In this document: one piece after another, positions 5,809 through 13,722 of the stretch
How positions within the stretch are numbered: the first letter of the stretch is position 1
Layout of the letters: each line of letters begins with the position of its first letter
Source: Nitrososphaerales archaeon TH1920
GTDB taxonomy: Archaea > Thermoproteota > Nitrososphaeria > Nitrososphaerales > Nitrososphaeraceae
Assembly: GCA_014523495.1 (NCBI GenBank)
Contig: JAATVM010000238.1
Span: 1 to 15,738 of the forward strand
Reading direction: 5' to 3'
DNA: 15,738 nt
Notes under the pieces: model-generated
Database searches by the model: none
Seen by the model: the letters and a program-made list of their open reading frames with translations, nothing else
What the model was told of the DNA's origin: nothing
Position numbers and translations under genes: made by a program

Positions 5809-7566
5809 TTACAATTTTATGTTTCTTTGTTTTCTGTACATTTCTATTAACTCAGATTCATCTGTAATATCTTGCGGATTTTTATCTCGTCGTATTTTTT
5901 TAGTAAATTTTGGAAATCTTAAAGACAATCCAAAACCTTTTCTAATCGAATCCATGCCCGCATCATATTCAGGACTTAATGTTATCTCCGAAGCTATAAT
6001 TTCAATCACTATTGTAGGTATAAACCAAGTATCCATCTCAAGTTTTGAGTATGCTCGTGGGTGCTTTTTAGGTATCATGTATTTTCCTAAGTCTGTAAAC
6101 AACTCTTCAAGGACTTCGTCTGTAAACCCGCTTCCTACCTTACATACACTTTTGAAAACATTTTCATTCTTATCGTAGACGGCAAGTAATAATGCACCAT
6201 ATCTCCCTACTCTTCTCCCCCTTCCATAAGATCCACCAATGATGACTAGATCTAATGTATCGACTAATTCACTCCTATATTCCCTTTTGATTTTAATCCA
6301 TGCGAAGCCTCTTGCCCCAGCTCGATAGGGACTATTGGTCTGTTTGACCACTAGTCCCTCGCAACCATATTCTATTGATTTAGCCATGAATTTTTCAAGT
6401 TGATCCACGCTACTCACAATTCTCTGCTGTATGAGCGTTAGTCTTCGATCCACTGAATTAGTAATAGTATCCTTCAACAACGCTCTTCTTTCTAAATAGG
6501 GAAGATTTGTTTTATCTCTTCCTGAAGCATAGAGAATATCAAACACATTTACTGAAACAGGATAATTCTCAACATTCTTGTCTATATCATATTTTCGGCG
6601 TCTATGCATAAGTTCCTGAAAAGGAAGAAACTCTTCCGTATACTTGTTGATAGCAACCACTTCAGCTTCAATGATAAAATTTCTTAATGTAATGGTCCTA
6701 GATGCTTCAGCTACATCGGGATAATAGTGCGTTATGTTTTCCAGGCTTCTTGAAAATATCTGAACCTTCTTATCTCTCCTATGAATTTGTACTCTTTCCC
6801 CATCGAGCTTGAATTCTACTGCAGCTCTACCAGAAACCTTTTCGAGGGCTTCTTTACTAGTTTGAACTCTTTCTGCAAGCATTGGTCGAATCGGTATAAA
6901 TAATTCAATCTTAATTGCGGAAACTGCTTTTAGTCCCTGTTTTGCCAAAATCTTGGAAACCCTTCCCAAATCGCTTGAAACATTATATGCACTTTCTAAA
7001 ATCTTTCTATTTTTTTTCTCGAAAGTGTACGCTAAAGCTAACGCATCCATTATTGTACTATCAGCTATTCCAAGTCGTAGTGTTCCTAATGCAAATCTAA
7101 TAATGTATTTACATTCTTCAGGTGATGAATCATTAAAAAGACTTGCAAATAACTTTATTTTTGTTCCCTGAGACCCCTTACCGGTAGTTTTAGATATTTT
7201 GTCGAAAACTAAATAAATCCTTTCAATGGTAACCTTTTCATTAAAAAGAGTAGTTTGGATCTTATTTTTCAAAATTGCTTCTGCCACGCTTCCCAAATCT
7301 CCTTTCTCGCGATATTTGCGATATGCCTCATCGTTGGAAATATTTGATATTTGTGAAATTATACGAATAATCATTTTTTCAGCTATTCCCATTTCAATAC
7401 CTTCGTAATCCGGTCTAATTTTTCCCTGAATAAGATAGATTATTTTATCAACGAGATTTAATGGAGTATTTTTGAAGAGGGTAACCAAATAATTTGTAAG
7501 TTCTAATCTACTTGTTGTTTGTTCCATTTGTTCCAATATATTAACGATAGTGGAAAAATCCAACAC
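5809..7566 (-). CDS. lig: ATP-dependent DNA ligase
   Basis: Seals nicks, including those between Okazaki fragments, through a lysyl-AMP intermediate; PCNA is its usual archaeal partner and is encoded 5 kb away. In 585 aa the DNA-binding domain covers about 1-215. The nucleotidyltransferase motif I EFKLDGERVQ has catalytic Lys253, motif III is IIEAEVVA near 298, motif IV EGLVVK, motif V WIKIKREY, and the OB-fold ends with the RFP-containing SLRFPKFTKKIRRDK of motif VI. The length fits archaeal replicative ligases (about 560-600). The start is GTG 7566 or the next codon, TTG 7563; the TATA element at 7584-7595 places the transcript start right there. It converges with tfb, leaving 41 nt between stops. 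Confidence 0.95.
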   Translation of the reverse strand: MLDFSTIVNILEQMEQTTSRLELTNYLVTLFKNTPLNLVDKIIYLIQGKIRPDYEGIEMGIAEKMIIRIISQISNISNDEAYRKYREKGDLGSVAEAILKNKIQTTLFNEKVTIERIYLVFDKISKTTGKGSQGTKIKLFASLFNDSSPEECKYIIRFALGTLRLGIADSTIMDALALAYTFEKKNRKILESAYNVSSDLGRVSKILAKQGLKAVSAIKIELFIPIRPMLAERVQTSKEALEKVSGRAAVEFKLDGERVQIHRRDKKVQIFSRSLENITHYYPDVAEASRTITLRNFIIEAEVVAINKYTEEFLPFQELMHRRRKYDIDKNVENYPVSVNVFDILYASGRDKTNLPYLERRALLKDTITNSVDRRLTLIQQRIVSSVDQLEKFMAKSIEYGCEGLVVKQTNSPYRAGARGFAWIKIKREYRSELVDTLDLVIIGGSYGRGRRVGRYGALLLAVYDKNENVFKSVCKVGSGFTDEVLEELFTDLGKYMIPKKHPRAYSKLEMDTWFIPTIVIEIIASEITLSPEYDAGMDSIRKGFGLSLRFPKFTKKIRRDKNPQDITDESELIEMYRKQRNIKL

Positions 7567-7583
7567 TAATTGTTATATACCGG

Positions 7584-7595
7584 TATTTTAAAATA
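7584..7595 (-). promoter_or_regulatory. TATA box for DNA ligase
   Basis: TATTTTAAAATA, a perfect palindrome, is centred about 24 nt before the GTG start at 7566. The TATATAAC nearer the gene is too close to the start codon to act as the box. Confidence 0.45.
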
Positions 7596-7681
7596 TTTCA
7601 AACTAAATTCCAAAAAAAGCGGTCTGACTTAATTGTAAATGGAGGGTGCCCTGAAAAATATAATTTAAACTAATCCATAGA

Positions 7682-7691
7682 ATTTATAAAT
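7682..7691 (+). promoter_or_regulatory. TATA box for rps25e
   Basis: ATTTATAAAT is centred 26 nt before ATG 7713, matching a leaderless transcript. Confidence 0.5.
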
Positions 7692-7712
7692 TGGATTAAT
7701 AATGATGTTACT

Positions 7713-8045
7713 ATGGGAGGAGCTAAGAAAAAATCATTAGGAAGTCAAGAAAAGACTTCAAAGGAGAGTCCAGTTGCCGATGATAAAGCAAAGAAGGGAG
7801 AAAAGAAAGGCGTATTTAAACAAAAACAAAAATCATTAATTGTTATTGAAGAATCTCAAGGTTTAAAGACTTTAAAAAACATGAAACCAATTACATCACA
7901 AGCGTTGGCAAGATCCATGGGTGTAAAGATTTCAGTTGCAAATTCATTCCTACGTTCTGTTGAATCTAAGGGAGTTGTTAGATCAATAGGTGGCTATAGT
8001 GGACATAGGATTTATGAGCTCGTGTCTATGGAAGCTATACAATAA
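7713..8045 (+). CDS. rps25e: 30S ribosomal protein S25e
   Basis: Small-subunit protein shared by eukaryotes and some archaea (Thermoproteota and Thaumarchaeota) and absent from bacteria. The first ~50 residues are Lys-rich and probably disordered. The rest is a winged-helix core: ITSQALARSMGVKISVANSFLRSVESKG at about 62-89, followed by VVRSIGGYSGHRIYEL, typical of S25e. At 110 aa it has normal family length. The ATG at 7713 stands at leaderless distance from its TATA box. It is divergent from the ligase gene and apparently monocistronic. Confidence 0.9.
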   Translation: MGGAKKKSLGSQEKTSKESPVADDKAKKGEKKGVFKQKQKSLIVIEESQGLKTLKNMKPITSQALARSMGVKISVANSFLRSVESKGVVRSIGGYSGHRIYELVSMEAIQ

Positions 8046-8561
8046 ATTTGAATTTCTGATCTGCGAATAAAAACCTATATTATTTTATTCAAACCACAAA
8101 TTAATTAAACTGAAACTAAGAGTAATTATCCAAATCCTAGCATGGTTTGCATTCAAAATGGATACTTTCCATGATTTAGTTGAATCGCCAAAGCAATTCA
8201 GTCCAAGCAAAGGTTGATGTTTTCATTCACTACTAACCCAATTTATTTTTATTCCTAAAGTTACGATCGTTGTATGATACATATTTAATCTGTGGTGGAC
8301 ATGAGCTCTGTAGACAAATTTCATTGCGCTGGTAGGAGGCAGTGTTACTTGTTCGTAAGAAAGATGCAGCCTCCTACCAGTGTTAGTTTTTTGAAATCAT
8401 TATCTATTGATTAGGACGCAACAAGCCAACACAAACCTACTTTTACCATTATGATGGGGGCCAGTCTTTTTATCATTGATAGAGGGACTGTAGACTCATC
8501 TTTTGAATCTTATTACTATAGGATTGTTCACTGAAAGTAGAATTCCGTGTAAATTTTGAAA
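8046..8561. other. Gene-poor 516-nt gap between rps25e and gatD
   Basis: No convincing protein gene is seen. The only structured element is the hairpin described separately at 8329-8380. A 37-codon ORF (8301-8414) overlaps that hairpin but is weak. A short ATGGA/TCCAT hairpin around 8158-8173 is of low significance. I found no tRNA, SRP RNA or RNase P RNA signature here. Confidence 0.5.
8310..8392 (+). ncRNA. Candidate hairpin RNA with U6 terminator
   Basis: CTGGTAGGAGGC (8329-8340) and GCCTCCTACCAG (8369-8380) form a perfect 12-bp stem, extended by a few G-T/C-G pairs outside. The 28-nt interior can form TTAC/GTAA (8345-8348 with 8355-8358) around TTGTTC. T6 follows at 8387-8392. An AT-rich TATA-like ATATTTAA at 8281-8288 would start transcription near 8310, predicting an RNA of about 83 nt. 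It could instead be only a strong terminator or a protein-binding inverted repeat. The ends given are inferred from promoter and T-tract positions. Confidence 0.4.
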
Positions 8562-9935
8562 TCACTCTACTGGTATTCGGTTTGTGAATTCATTTGCAAT
8601 ATTGGTGGTCATTGTTTTTATGACATCTTTTTCTTCATTGAAATTGCCCAAACACCACATCGCTTTGACCAATGCAGTTTCTGATGTTGTATTAGATAGA
8701 GGAATCACACCCAGGTTTAAAAGATCTCTTCCGGTGTCATATACCGTAAGAGCAATTCTGCCCCAAATGCATTGTGAGGTCATAAATATTAGAATTCCAT
8801 TATCAATTGCATTCTTTATTTGCGAAAAGCATTCTTTGTTTATGTGACCCAAACCAGTACCTTCTAAAATAATTGCTTTATGCCCTAGCTTGATACAATA
8901 ATCGAACATTCTACAATCAAAACCAGGATAAAATTTTAATAGCGAAACTTTATTTTCAAAATTTGGCCTTACAATCATATCTTCAAAATTCTTGTTCCTT
9001 TCTTGAAAAATCAAGTCTGTGTATTGATTGGGTATTTTTATTTGATCCTTTTTAATTAATGAAAAAGGGTACACGTCAATTGAGTGAAATGCATCTCGTC
9101 TACTTGTATGGTTTTTTCTAACTCTAGTACCGATATGACAAGCGATAACGTCATCAGAAATTGAATAGTGCATAGCAACAAAAACCCCTGAGAATTTAGA
9201 CTTAGTCGCAAAGGTGCATGCACCTATTAGATTCAATGAAGCATCAGATGAAGGTCTATCTGAAGATCTTTGTGCTCCAACCAGTACTACAGGAATTGGT
9301 AGGTTTTGAAGAGCAAAGCTTAGTGCAGCAGAGGTATAATGCATCGTATCTGTTCCATGCGATACTATAATTCCTTCATATTTTCCTGATAAAATATTAT
9401 TGGCAATTTTTTTCGCTATTAATGACCAATGTTCGGGTTTAATATTTTCACTATATTCAGTCAAAATTACTTCTGGATCTATATTTGCTATTTTCATAAG
9501 TTCAGGAATTGAATCATTGAGTTCTTTTGCTGTGAGTGCTGCCATTACTCCTCCTGTCCTATAATCAATCTTGCTAGAAATGGTCCCACCTGTACTTAAT
9601 AGCGATAAATTTGGAAGTTGACTTTGTGAGAGATTTTGATCCATATTTTCATAGGAAAAATTATCTCTGTAATTGTAATCAATATTAGATTTGTTGGTAG
9701 CGTCAGATTTTTCGATCATTTTTTTTATACTTTTGATTTTTCCTAAATTGATACCAATATTATATCCATTTTTTAATTTCAAGACTAGATGATTGTCATC
9801 AGCATATTCGTACCTTGGAATTAAAATACCAATATGCGTCGCATTATTGGTTTCAACGATTACTGAGTCGCCTAATTTTACATCCGATTTATTAAATAAT
9901 TCTTCCAATTTATTATGATGTCCACCAATGGTCAA
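8562..9935 (-). CDS. gatD: Glutamyl-tRNA(Gln) amidotransferase subunit D
   Basis: GatD is the asparaginase-like ammonia-producing subunit of archaeal GatDE, which converts Glu-tRNA(Gln) to Gln-tRNA(Gln). In 457 aa a small N-terminal barrel (about 15-75, KLGDSVIVE) precedes the type I asparaginase domain. That domain shows LLSTGGTISSKIDYRTGG (112-129, catalytic Thr115), VSHGTDTMHYT (191-201, Thr195-Asp196) and VGAQRSSDRPSSDA. Residues about 75-108 form an Asn/Ser/Asp-rich linker. The TTG start at 9935 is preferred because a TATA box lies 27 nt upstream and no ATG precedes it in frame. The partner gatE is not in the window. A plain asparaginase is unlikely given the N-terminal domain. Confidence 0.92.
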   Translation of the reverse strand: MTIGGHHNKLEELFNKSDVKLGDSVIVETNNATHIGILIPRYEYADDNHLVLKLKNGYNIGINLGKIKSIKKMIEKSDATNKSNIDYNYRDNFSYENMDQNLSQSQLPNLSLLSTGGTISSKIDYRTGGVMAALTAKELNDSIPELMKIANIDPEVILTEYSENIKPEHWSLIAKKIANNILSGKYEGIIVSHGTDTMHYTSAALSFALQNLPIPVVLVGAQRSSDRPSSDASLNLIGACTFATKSKFSGVFVAMHYSISDDVIACHIGTRVRKNHTSRRDAFHSIDVYPFSLIKKDQIKIPNQYTDLIFQERNKNFEDMIVRPNFENKVSLLKFYPGFDCRMFDYCIKLGHKAIILEGTGLGHINKECFSQIKNAIDNGILIFMTSQCIWGRIALTVYDTGRDLLNLGVIPLSNTTSETALVKAMWCLGNFNEEKDVIKTMTTNIANEFTNRIPVE

Positions 9936-10242
9936 TATTGGTATTATTTTGTAATTACTATATATTAATAAATTGTCATATTTTTTGTATCACTTTTTAA
10001 TTAAAGTATGTGAATTGGATAATTAGTAACATTGTTCATAAAGTTCATCTCAATACCATTAAATCTTTAATTCTTTTAGTCCTGGTGTATTAATTTTCGG
10101 TAACAAAATCTTGAATTCGTTAACAGTATCAGCTGCTAAATATTGACTACGTAATAATATTAAACTGAGTAAAAAACAGTATACCTATCGCAAAGTATGA
10201 ATCAATTAGACTAGAAATTCGATCAAAAAAATGTGTTGTTTT
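9936..10242. other. 307-nt gap upstream of gatD
   Basis: Holds the gatD promoter at its left end. Otherwise AT-rich; I see no ORF of coding character, no RNA gene and no notable inverted repeat. Confidence 0.5.
9958..9967 (-). promoter_or_regulatory. TATA box for gatD
   Basis: The minus strand reads TTAATATATAG, centred about 27 nt before TTG 9935, giving a leaderless transcript. Confidence 0.45.
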
Positions 10243-10473
10243 TCATTCCATTACAATCATAGTTAATGTAGACTTTACACCATTCAATTTTCGTAGTTTC
10301 CATGTAATTGTCTCCTTGACTTTTTCCATTGTTTCTGATTCAACTTGTGCAACAATATCGTAAACTCCATAAACCTGATAAATTTCTTTTACGCCGTCAA
10401 TACTTTTCAACTCGCTTACTATTGAATCCTCGCTACCTAATTCAGCATTCATTAGGACAAATGCCTTTGGCAT
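10243..10473 (-). CDS. Stand-alone Lrp/AsnC ligand-binding (RAM) domain protein
   Basis: A 76-aa protein consisting only of the RAM/AsnC effector-binding domain. It starts MPKAFVLMNAELGSEDSIVSEL, then GVKEIYQVYGVYDIVAQVES and a final beta strand STLTMIVME. The helix-turn-helix half of Lrp regulators is absent, and an ATG with a TATA box 26 nt upstream shows it is not a fragment cut from a larger frame. Such single-domain proteins are common in archaea and can bind amino acids or co-assemble with full-length Lrp proteins. The ligand and partner are unknown. It is flanked by gatD and asnS on the same strand, but gaps of about 130 and 307 nt argue against an operon. Confidence 0.85.
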   Translation of the reverse strand: MPKAFVLMNAELGSEDSIVSELKSIDGVKEIYQVYGVYDIVAQVESETMEKVKETITWKLRKLNGVKSTLTMIVME

Positions 10474-10493
10474 AACAAGATGGATGTGAATGA

Positions 10494-10504
10494 GATATAA
10501 AAAG
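10494..10504 (-). promoter_or_regulatory. TATA box for the RAM-domain gene
   Basis: The minus strand reads CTTTTTATATC, centred about 26 nt before ATG 10473. Confidence 0.5.
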
Positions 10505-10603
10505 ATGATGTAGTGCTATCCGGATCATTATATATTGTGAAACTTTCTTCATTTAATATTTGCACTTTTTCTACAAAATTGTTACGAATACAGATGTAAC
10601 ATG

Positions 10604-11911
10604 TCAAGGATTAAGCCTAGCCATTGTTCTTGGAAAGAGTACACATTCCTTTATGTCTTCCAAATTAATTATCCATCTGAGTAATCTCTCAATTCCCATA
10701 CCAAAACCTCCATGAGGTACAGACCCGTATCTTCTAAGATCCAAGTACCATGAATAAGAATCCAAGTTTAGACCCTCATTTTTGATCCTAGTTTTTAATA
10801 AGGCAATATCGTCCTCTCTGATACCGCCACTACTTACCTCACCAAATCCATTAGGCAAAAGTAAATCAGCACTAAGTGCTCTCCCTTGTTTTTCCGGATC
10901 TTCCTTCACATAAAATGGTTTAATTTGGAGTGGATACCCAAATACAAAGACAGGATTAGAACGATCCTTTGTAAGTACTTTTTCAGAATCTATATTCAAA
11001 TCATCACCCCACTCAATATTTCTAATCATTTCTCCATCTTGAATCTTCATATCATTTGAACGGAGAATGTCAATTGCTTCGCTATAGCTTAATTTATCAA
11101 ATGGTCCTGTAGCTTTATTCAAAGCTAGTACATCTTGATTTAAAAATTCTAACTCTCCTTTGTTGTGCTCTGTGATATGTCGAATCAATTCAACTAGTAA
11201 TTTTTCTTGAATGGAGAGCAATTCGTTCATAGTTAACCAAGGGGCTTCTGCCTCTAAATGCAAATACTCTGCAAGATGTCTTACAGTCCTTGATTTTTCA
11301 GCCCTAAACGAGGGGCCTATGGTCCAAACTGGCCCAAGCGAAAAAATTAGAGCTTCCAAGTACAGTTGAGCGCTTTGAGACAAAAATGCCTCATCTTTAA
11401 AATATTTTACGGGGAAAAGCGTTGAACCACCTTCAACCGCACTCTTTACTATTGTGGGTGCTGTAACTTCGATCCAATCATTTTCAATAAACCAATGGCG
11501 CATTCTTTCAAGAATTGAAGCCCTAATTTTTGCGATTGTAATCATCTTCCTTGTACGTAGAGTTAAATGTCTATAGTCTAGTAGTAGTTCTGTACTTTGA
11601 TATTTTCTGATTGGAAAATCATTATTTGCAATACTGTAAATTTTTACATCATTACCTCTAATCTCAAATCCGCCTTCCTTTGCTCTTTCATCTTTGAAAA
11701 GGGTACCGCCAACTTCTAAAGAAGATTCTATCGTTAGGTCTGTAACACTCGAACTAGGCAAAACACACTGAATTATTCCTCCACGATCATCCCTCAGTAT
11801 GATGAACGCTTTATCTTTTTGTTTACGTAATCTGTACACCCATCCTCTCAGTCTAACTTCCTTTCCAAGGAATTCATCTTTTTTGATCTCATTAATCCTA
11901 TGATATTTCAA
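10604..11911 (-). CDS. asnS: Asparaginyl-tRNA synthetase, archaeal type
   Basis: Class II synthetase that charges tRNA(Asn). In 435 aa the OB-fold anticodon-binding domain (about 15-95, VRLRGWVYRLRKQKDKAF) precedes the catalytic domain. EGGSTLFPVKYF (160-171), LSQSAQLYLEA (177-187), motif 2 PSFRAEKSRTVRHLAEY (200-216) and motif 3 PHGGFGMGIERLLRW (399-413) are visible. The residues EGGSTLF, QSAQLY and the C-terminal WYLDLRRYGSVPHGGFG block match archaeal AsnRS; AspRS has QSPQLYKQ. TTG 11911 is the start, because no ATG lies upstream and a TATA box is 28 nt before it. It is divergent from the Rieske gene. Confidence 0.88.
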   Translation of the reverse strand: MKYHRINEIKKDEFLGKEVRLRGWVYRLRKQKDKAFIILRDDRGGIIQCVLPSSSVTDLTIESSLEVGGTLFKDERAKEGGFEIRGNDVKIYSIANNDFPIRKYQSTELLLDYRHLTLRTRKMITIAKIRASILERMRHWFIENDWIEVTAPTIVKSAVEGGSTLFPVKYFKDEAFLSQSAQLYLEALIFSLGPVWTIGPSFRAEKSRTVRHLAEYLHLEAEAPWLTMNELLSIQEKLLVELIRHITEHNKGELEFLNQDVLALNKATGPFDKLSYSEAIDILRSNDMKIQDGEMIRNIEWGDDLNIDSEKVLTKDRSNPVFVFGYPLQIKPFYVKEDPEKQGRALSADLLLPNGFGEVSSGGIREDDIALLKTRIKNEGLNLDSYSWYLDLRRYGSVPHGGFGMGIERLLRWIINLEDIKECVLFPRTMARLNP

Positions 11912-11935
11912 TTGTGTATTAACGACACAAATGAT

Positions 11936-11943
11936 CTTTATAA
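11936..11943 (-). promoter_or_regulatory. TATA box for asnS
   Basis: The minus strand reads TTATAAAG, centred 28 nt before TTG 11911. Confidence 0.45.
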
Positions 11944-12000
11944 TGATATTGTACCCTGAAATTTAAGAGCAGTAAGTAATTCAAATAATACTAAAAATGA

Positions 12001-12009
12001 ATTTATAGA
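12001..12009 (+). promoter_or_regulatory. TATA box for the Rieske ferredoxin gene
   Basis: ATTTATAGA is centred about 29 nt before ATG 12034, so the transcript should be leaderless or nearly so. Confidence 0.5.
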
Positions 12010-12024
12010 CTAGAAATATTCTAG
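12010..12024 (+). promoter_or_regulatory. Candidate operator: inverted repeat in the Rieske gene promoter
   Basis: CTAGAA-ATA-TTCTAG is a perfect 6-bp inverted repeat with a 3-nt spacer, located between the TATA box and the start codon. A dimeric regulator bound here would block polymerase. No regulator gene is adjacent. Confidence 0.35.
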
Positions 12025-12033
12025 TATCCAACA

Positions 12034-12369
12034 ATGGAATATAAAGTATGCAAGAGTGAAGAGGTTCCAGATAATTCAATGAAGGTGATATCCATCCAAG
12101 GCAGTAATATACTTGTATGTAGATCTAATAATCAATTATTTGCACTGGATAATTCATGCCCTCATAGAGGAGCATCTCTTTCTAAAGGTGAAACAAAGGG
12201 AACAAAAATAATATGCTATATGCATGATTTTGAGTATGATTTGATTAGTGGAAAATTGTTACACATTCCGAGCAAGTGGAACGATCAAAATCCAAATTGG
12301 AAAAAATCTGATAATCTGTTACTCTTTCAAATATCAGAAAAAAATGGTCAAATATATATTCAACTTTAA
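12034..12369 (+). CDS. Rieske-type [2Fe-2S] ferredoxin
   Basis: A 111-aa soluble protein with the two Rieske cluster motifs: SCPHRG (Cys42, His44) and CYMHDFEYDL (Cys61, His64). The whole protein is one Rieske domain, without the N-terminal membrane anchor of bc1 Rieske proteins and without an oxygenase catalytic domain. It is therefore most like the small electron carriers that serve oxygenases or nitrite reductase-type enzymes (NirD/Rieske ferredoxin group). The partner is not in the window. KWNDQNPNWKK near 81-91 lies in the loop after the second motif. ATG 12034 sits at leaderless distance from the TATA box; the gene converges with pcna. Confidence 0.9.
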   Translation: MEYKVCKSEEVPDNSMKVISIQGSNILVCRSNNQLFALDNSCPHRGASLSKGETKGTKIICYMHDFEYDLISGKLLHIPSKWNDQNPNWKKSDNLLLFQISEKNGQIYIQL

Positions 12370-12457
12370 GTAAATTTACAAAAAATCCATTTCATTACTT
12401 ATTCTGGGTATTAATACGCAATAGTAATTGGTGGCTTATGAATTTCTATTAACGACA

Positions 12458-13210
12458 CTAGTCTTGTACCCTGGGTGCCAAATAGAAATGTATTCTCCCT
12501 ACATTAGCTACCCTAAATTCTAGTCTTAGGGGCATTTTTGTAGAATATTCCAGTACCAAGGAGCCTCCAGAAACACTTATAGCTTTTGTGATTTTTGATA
12601 AATAATCCAAACTGTAGGTTGCCTTACTTTTATCTTTGACCTGCAATTCTTCAAGGCCTTCACTAGCCGCTTCAACAACAATATCCGCTTCGCCATAATC
12701 ACTTTTACCTGAAAAGGTAATTTTCTTTTCATCAGATTCTATTGATATGTATTCTGAGACTACTTCAATATCGGACAATATCCTATCAAATGCAGATGGA
12801 GTCATTATTACCTTGGAATTGAAATTTAATTTTGGTAAGGGAGTGGAACCTCCAGTACTTTCTATTAATCGCATCTTATAGTCTCTCTTGTATCCATTTA
12901 CGATCTTGATATGAAGCATACTGTTCTCTTCAACAGAAACTTCTACGGCATCCCTTCTTTCAGCTCTTTTCATCAATTTTGAAAATTCATCTATTCTTAC
13001 TCCAAATTTTAGAGCCGAATCGCACTCATAACCATCGAAAGCAGAGTTTGGCCAACTAATATCAATTAACGCAACATGCGATGGGTCCATTCCTCTAAAG
13101 GATAAACCTTCAACAGTAGCTTCAAACGTAGCTTCATCAACTAACGTTGATATTGCTGAAGTTACTGCTTTCCATTCATCTGGTGTTTTTGTTTTTGCTA
13201 GGAATACCAA
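12458..13210 (-). CDS. pcn: DNA polymerase sliding clamp PCNA
   Basis: Ring-forming processivity factor that tethers polymerase, ligase and other repair proteins to DNA. The 250-aa length is standard. Characteristic segments are FRGMDPSHVALIDISW near 38-53, FGVRIDEFSKLMKRA near 68-82, an inter-domain connecting loop around LIESTGGSTPLPKL, SLDYLSKITKA near 203-213 and the final HFYLAPRVQD with the conserved APR. TTG 13210 must be the start or lie upstream of it: the codon just before it is an in-frame TAG. Possession of one PCNA rather than several would fit Thaumarchaeota, but other copies cannot be excluded. It lies downstream of rpoL-tfs, 194 nt away with its own promoter. Confidence 0.95.
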   Translation of the reverse strand: MVFLAKTKTPDEWKAVTSAISTLVDEATFEATVEGLSFRGMDPSHVALIDISWPNSAFDGYECDSALKFGVRIDEFSKLMKRAERRDAVEVSVEENSMLHIKIVNGYKRDYKMRLIESTGGSTPLPKLNFNSKVIMTPSAFDRILSDIEVVSEYISIESDEKKITFSGKSDYGEADIVVEAASEGLEELQVKDKSKATYSLDYLSKITKAISVSGGSLVLEYSTKMPLRLEFRVANVGRIHFYLAPRVQD

Positions 13211-13238
13211 CTATATCAATCAAGAGGCAGAGTCAAAA

Positions 13239-13248
13239 CATTTTAAAC
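13239..13248 (-). promoter_or_regulatory. TATA box for pcna
   Basis: The minus strand reads GTTTAAAATG, centred about 33 nt before TTG 13210; it predicts a leader of only a few nucleotides. Confidence 0.45.
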
Positions 13249-13300
13249 ATTCCTATTTATCGTATAATTCACAGATACAAAACATTAGAAAATATACTAG

Positions 13301-13319
13301 AAAAAAATAAAATAAAATT
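13301..13319 (-). terminator. Probable terminator T-tract after tfs
   Basis: The minus strand runs T-rich (TTTTATTTTATTTTTTT) about 86-104 nt past the tfs stop and ahead of the pcna promoter. Archaeal polymerase terminates on such T-tracts. There is no associated hairpin. Confidence 0.4.
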
Positions 13320-13404
13320 ATAAATTTCAGAATAAATATGTAATAATTTACATGATTGTCATTTAAAATATTCTTAAATCAAATACGAGTGAACTTACCA
13401 TAAA

Positions 13405-13722
13405 TCATGCGTAATTTCTCCATGTATGGCTACATTGGGTGCATCTATAAAATTGAGTTGTAGCTTCGTCAGCGGATCTTGTTTGTAGCATCCACCAAAA
13501 TGCTACGTTGTTTCCACATTTGGGACAATCAATATTTGTTGTTGGTAGGGTGCTAGGACCTTTTTCTGATTCAACTATCTTGAGACTACCACCGCTTTGT
13601 TCTATCAATGGAATTGACTTGATTTCACTTTTCGCTTCTGTAAAACCACACTTAGGGCAGATCAAGATATTCTCCTCTATTCTTGGTTTCATTCTGCTTT
13701 CACAGTTTGGACAAAATTTCAA
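13405..13722 (-). CDS. tfs: Transcription factor S (TFS), transcript-cleavage factor
   Basis: TFS is the archaeal counterpart of TFIIS; it enters the polymerase funnel and stimulates RNA cleavage in backtracked complexes. Two zinc ribbons are complete: C4, C7, C22, C25 and C66, C69, C94, C97. Between the last pairs, RSADEATTQFYRC holds the acidic Asp85-Glu86 tip that activates cleavage, so this is an active TFS rather than a plain Rpb9-like subunit. At 105 aa it is of normal length. TTG 13722 is the start; it shares a TTGA 4-nt overlap with the rpoL stop, so the two are translationally coupled. Confidence 0.93.
   Translation of the reverse strand: MKFCPNCESRMKPRIEENILICPKCGFTEAKSEIKSIPLIEQSGGSLKIVESEKGPSTLPTTNIDCPKCGNNVAFWWMLQTRSADEATTQFYRCTQCSHTWRNYA

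Noticed and set aside
5771..6178. 135-codon plus-strand ORF after tfb
   Set aside because: Opposes the C-terminal OB-fold of the DNA ligase, which is clearly coding.
8301..8414. 37-codon ORF starting ATG with GGTGG upstream, spanning the hairpin
   Set aside because: It overlaps a perfect inverted repeat that constrains the sequence, its product has no family resemblance, and the TATA-like element is too close (about 16 nt) to its ATG for a leaderless start. RNA is the simpler reading.
8449..8534. ATGATGG ... CTGA as a box C/D sRNA
   Set aside because: The C box is imperfect, no D'/C' pair is convincing and no terminal stem is visible.
10503..10560. GATGATG near the RAM gene as a C box
   Set aside because: No CTGA D box at the right distance.
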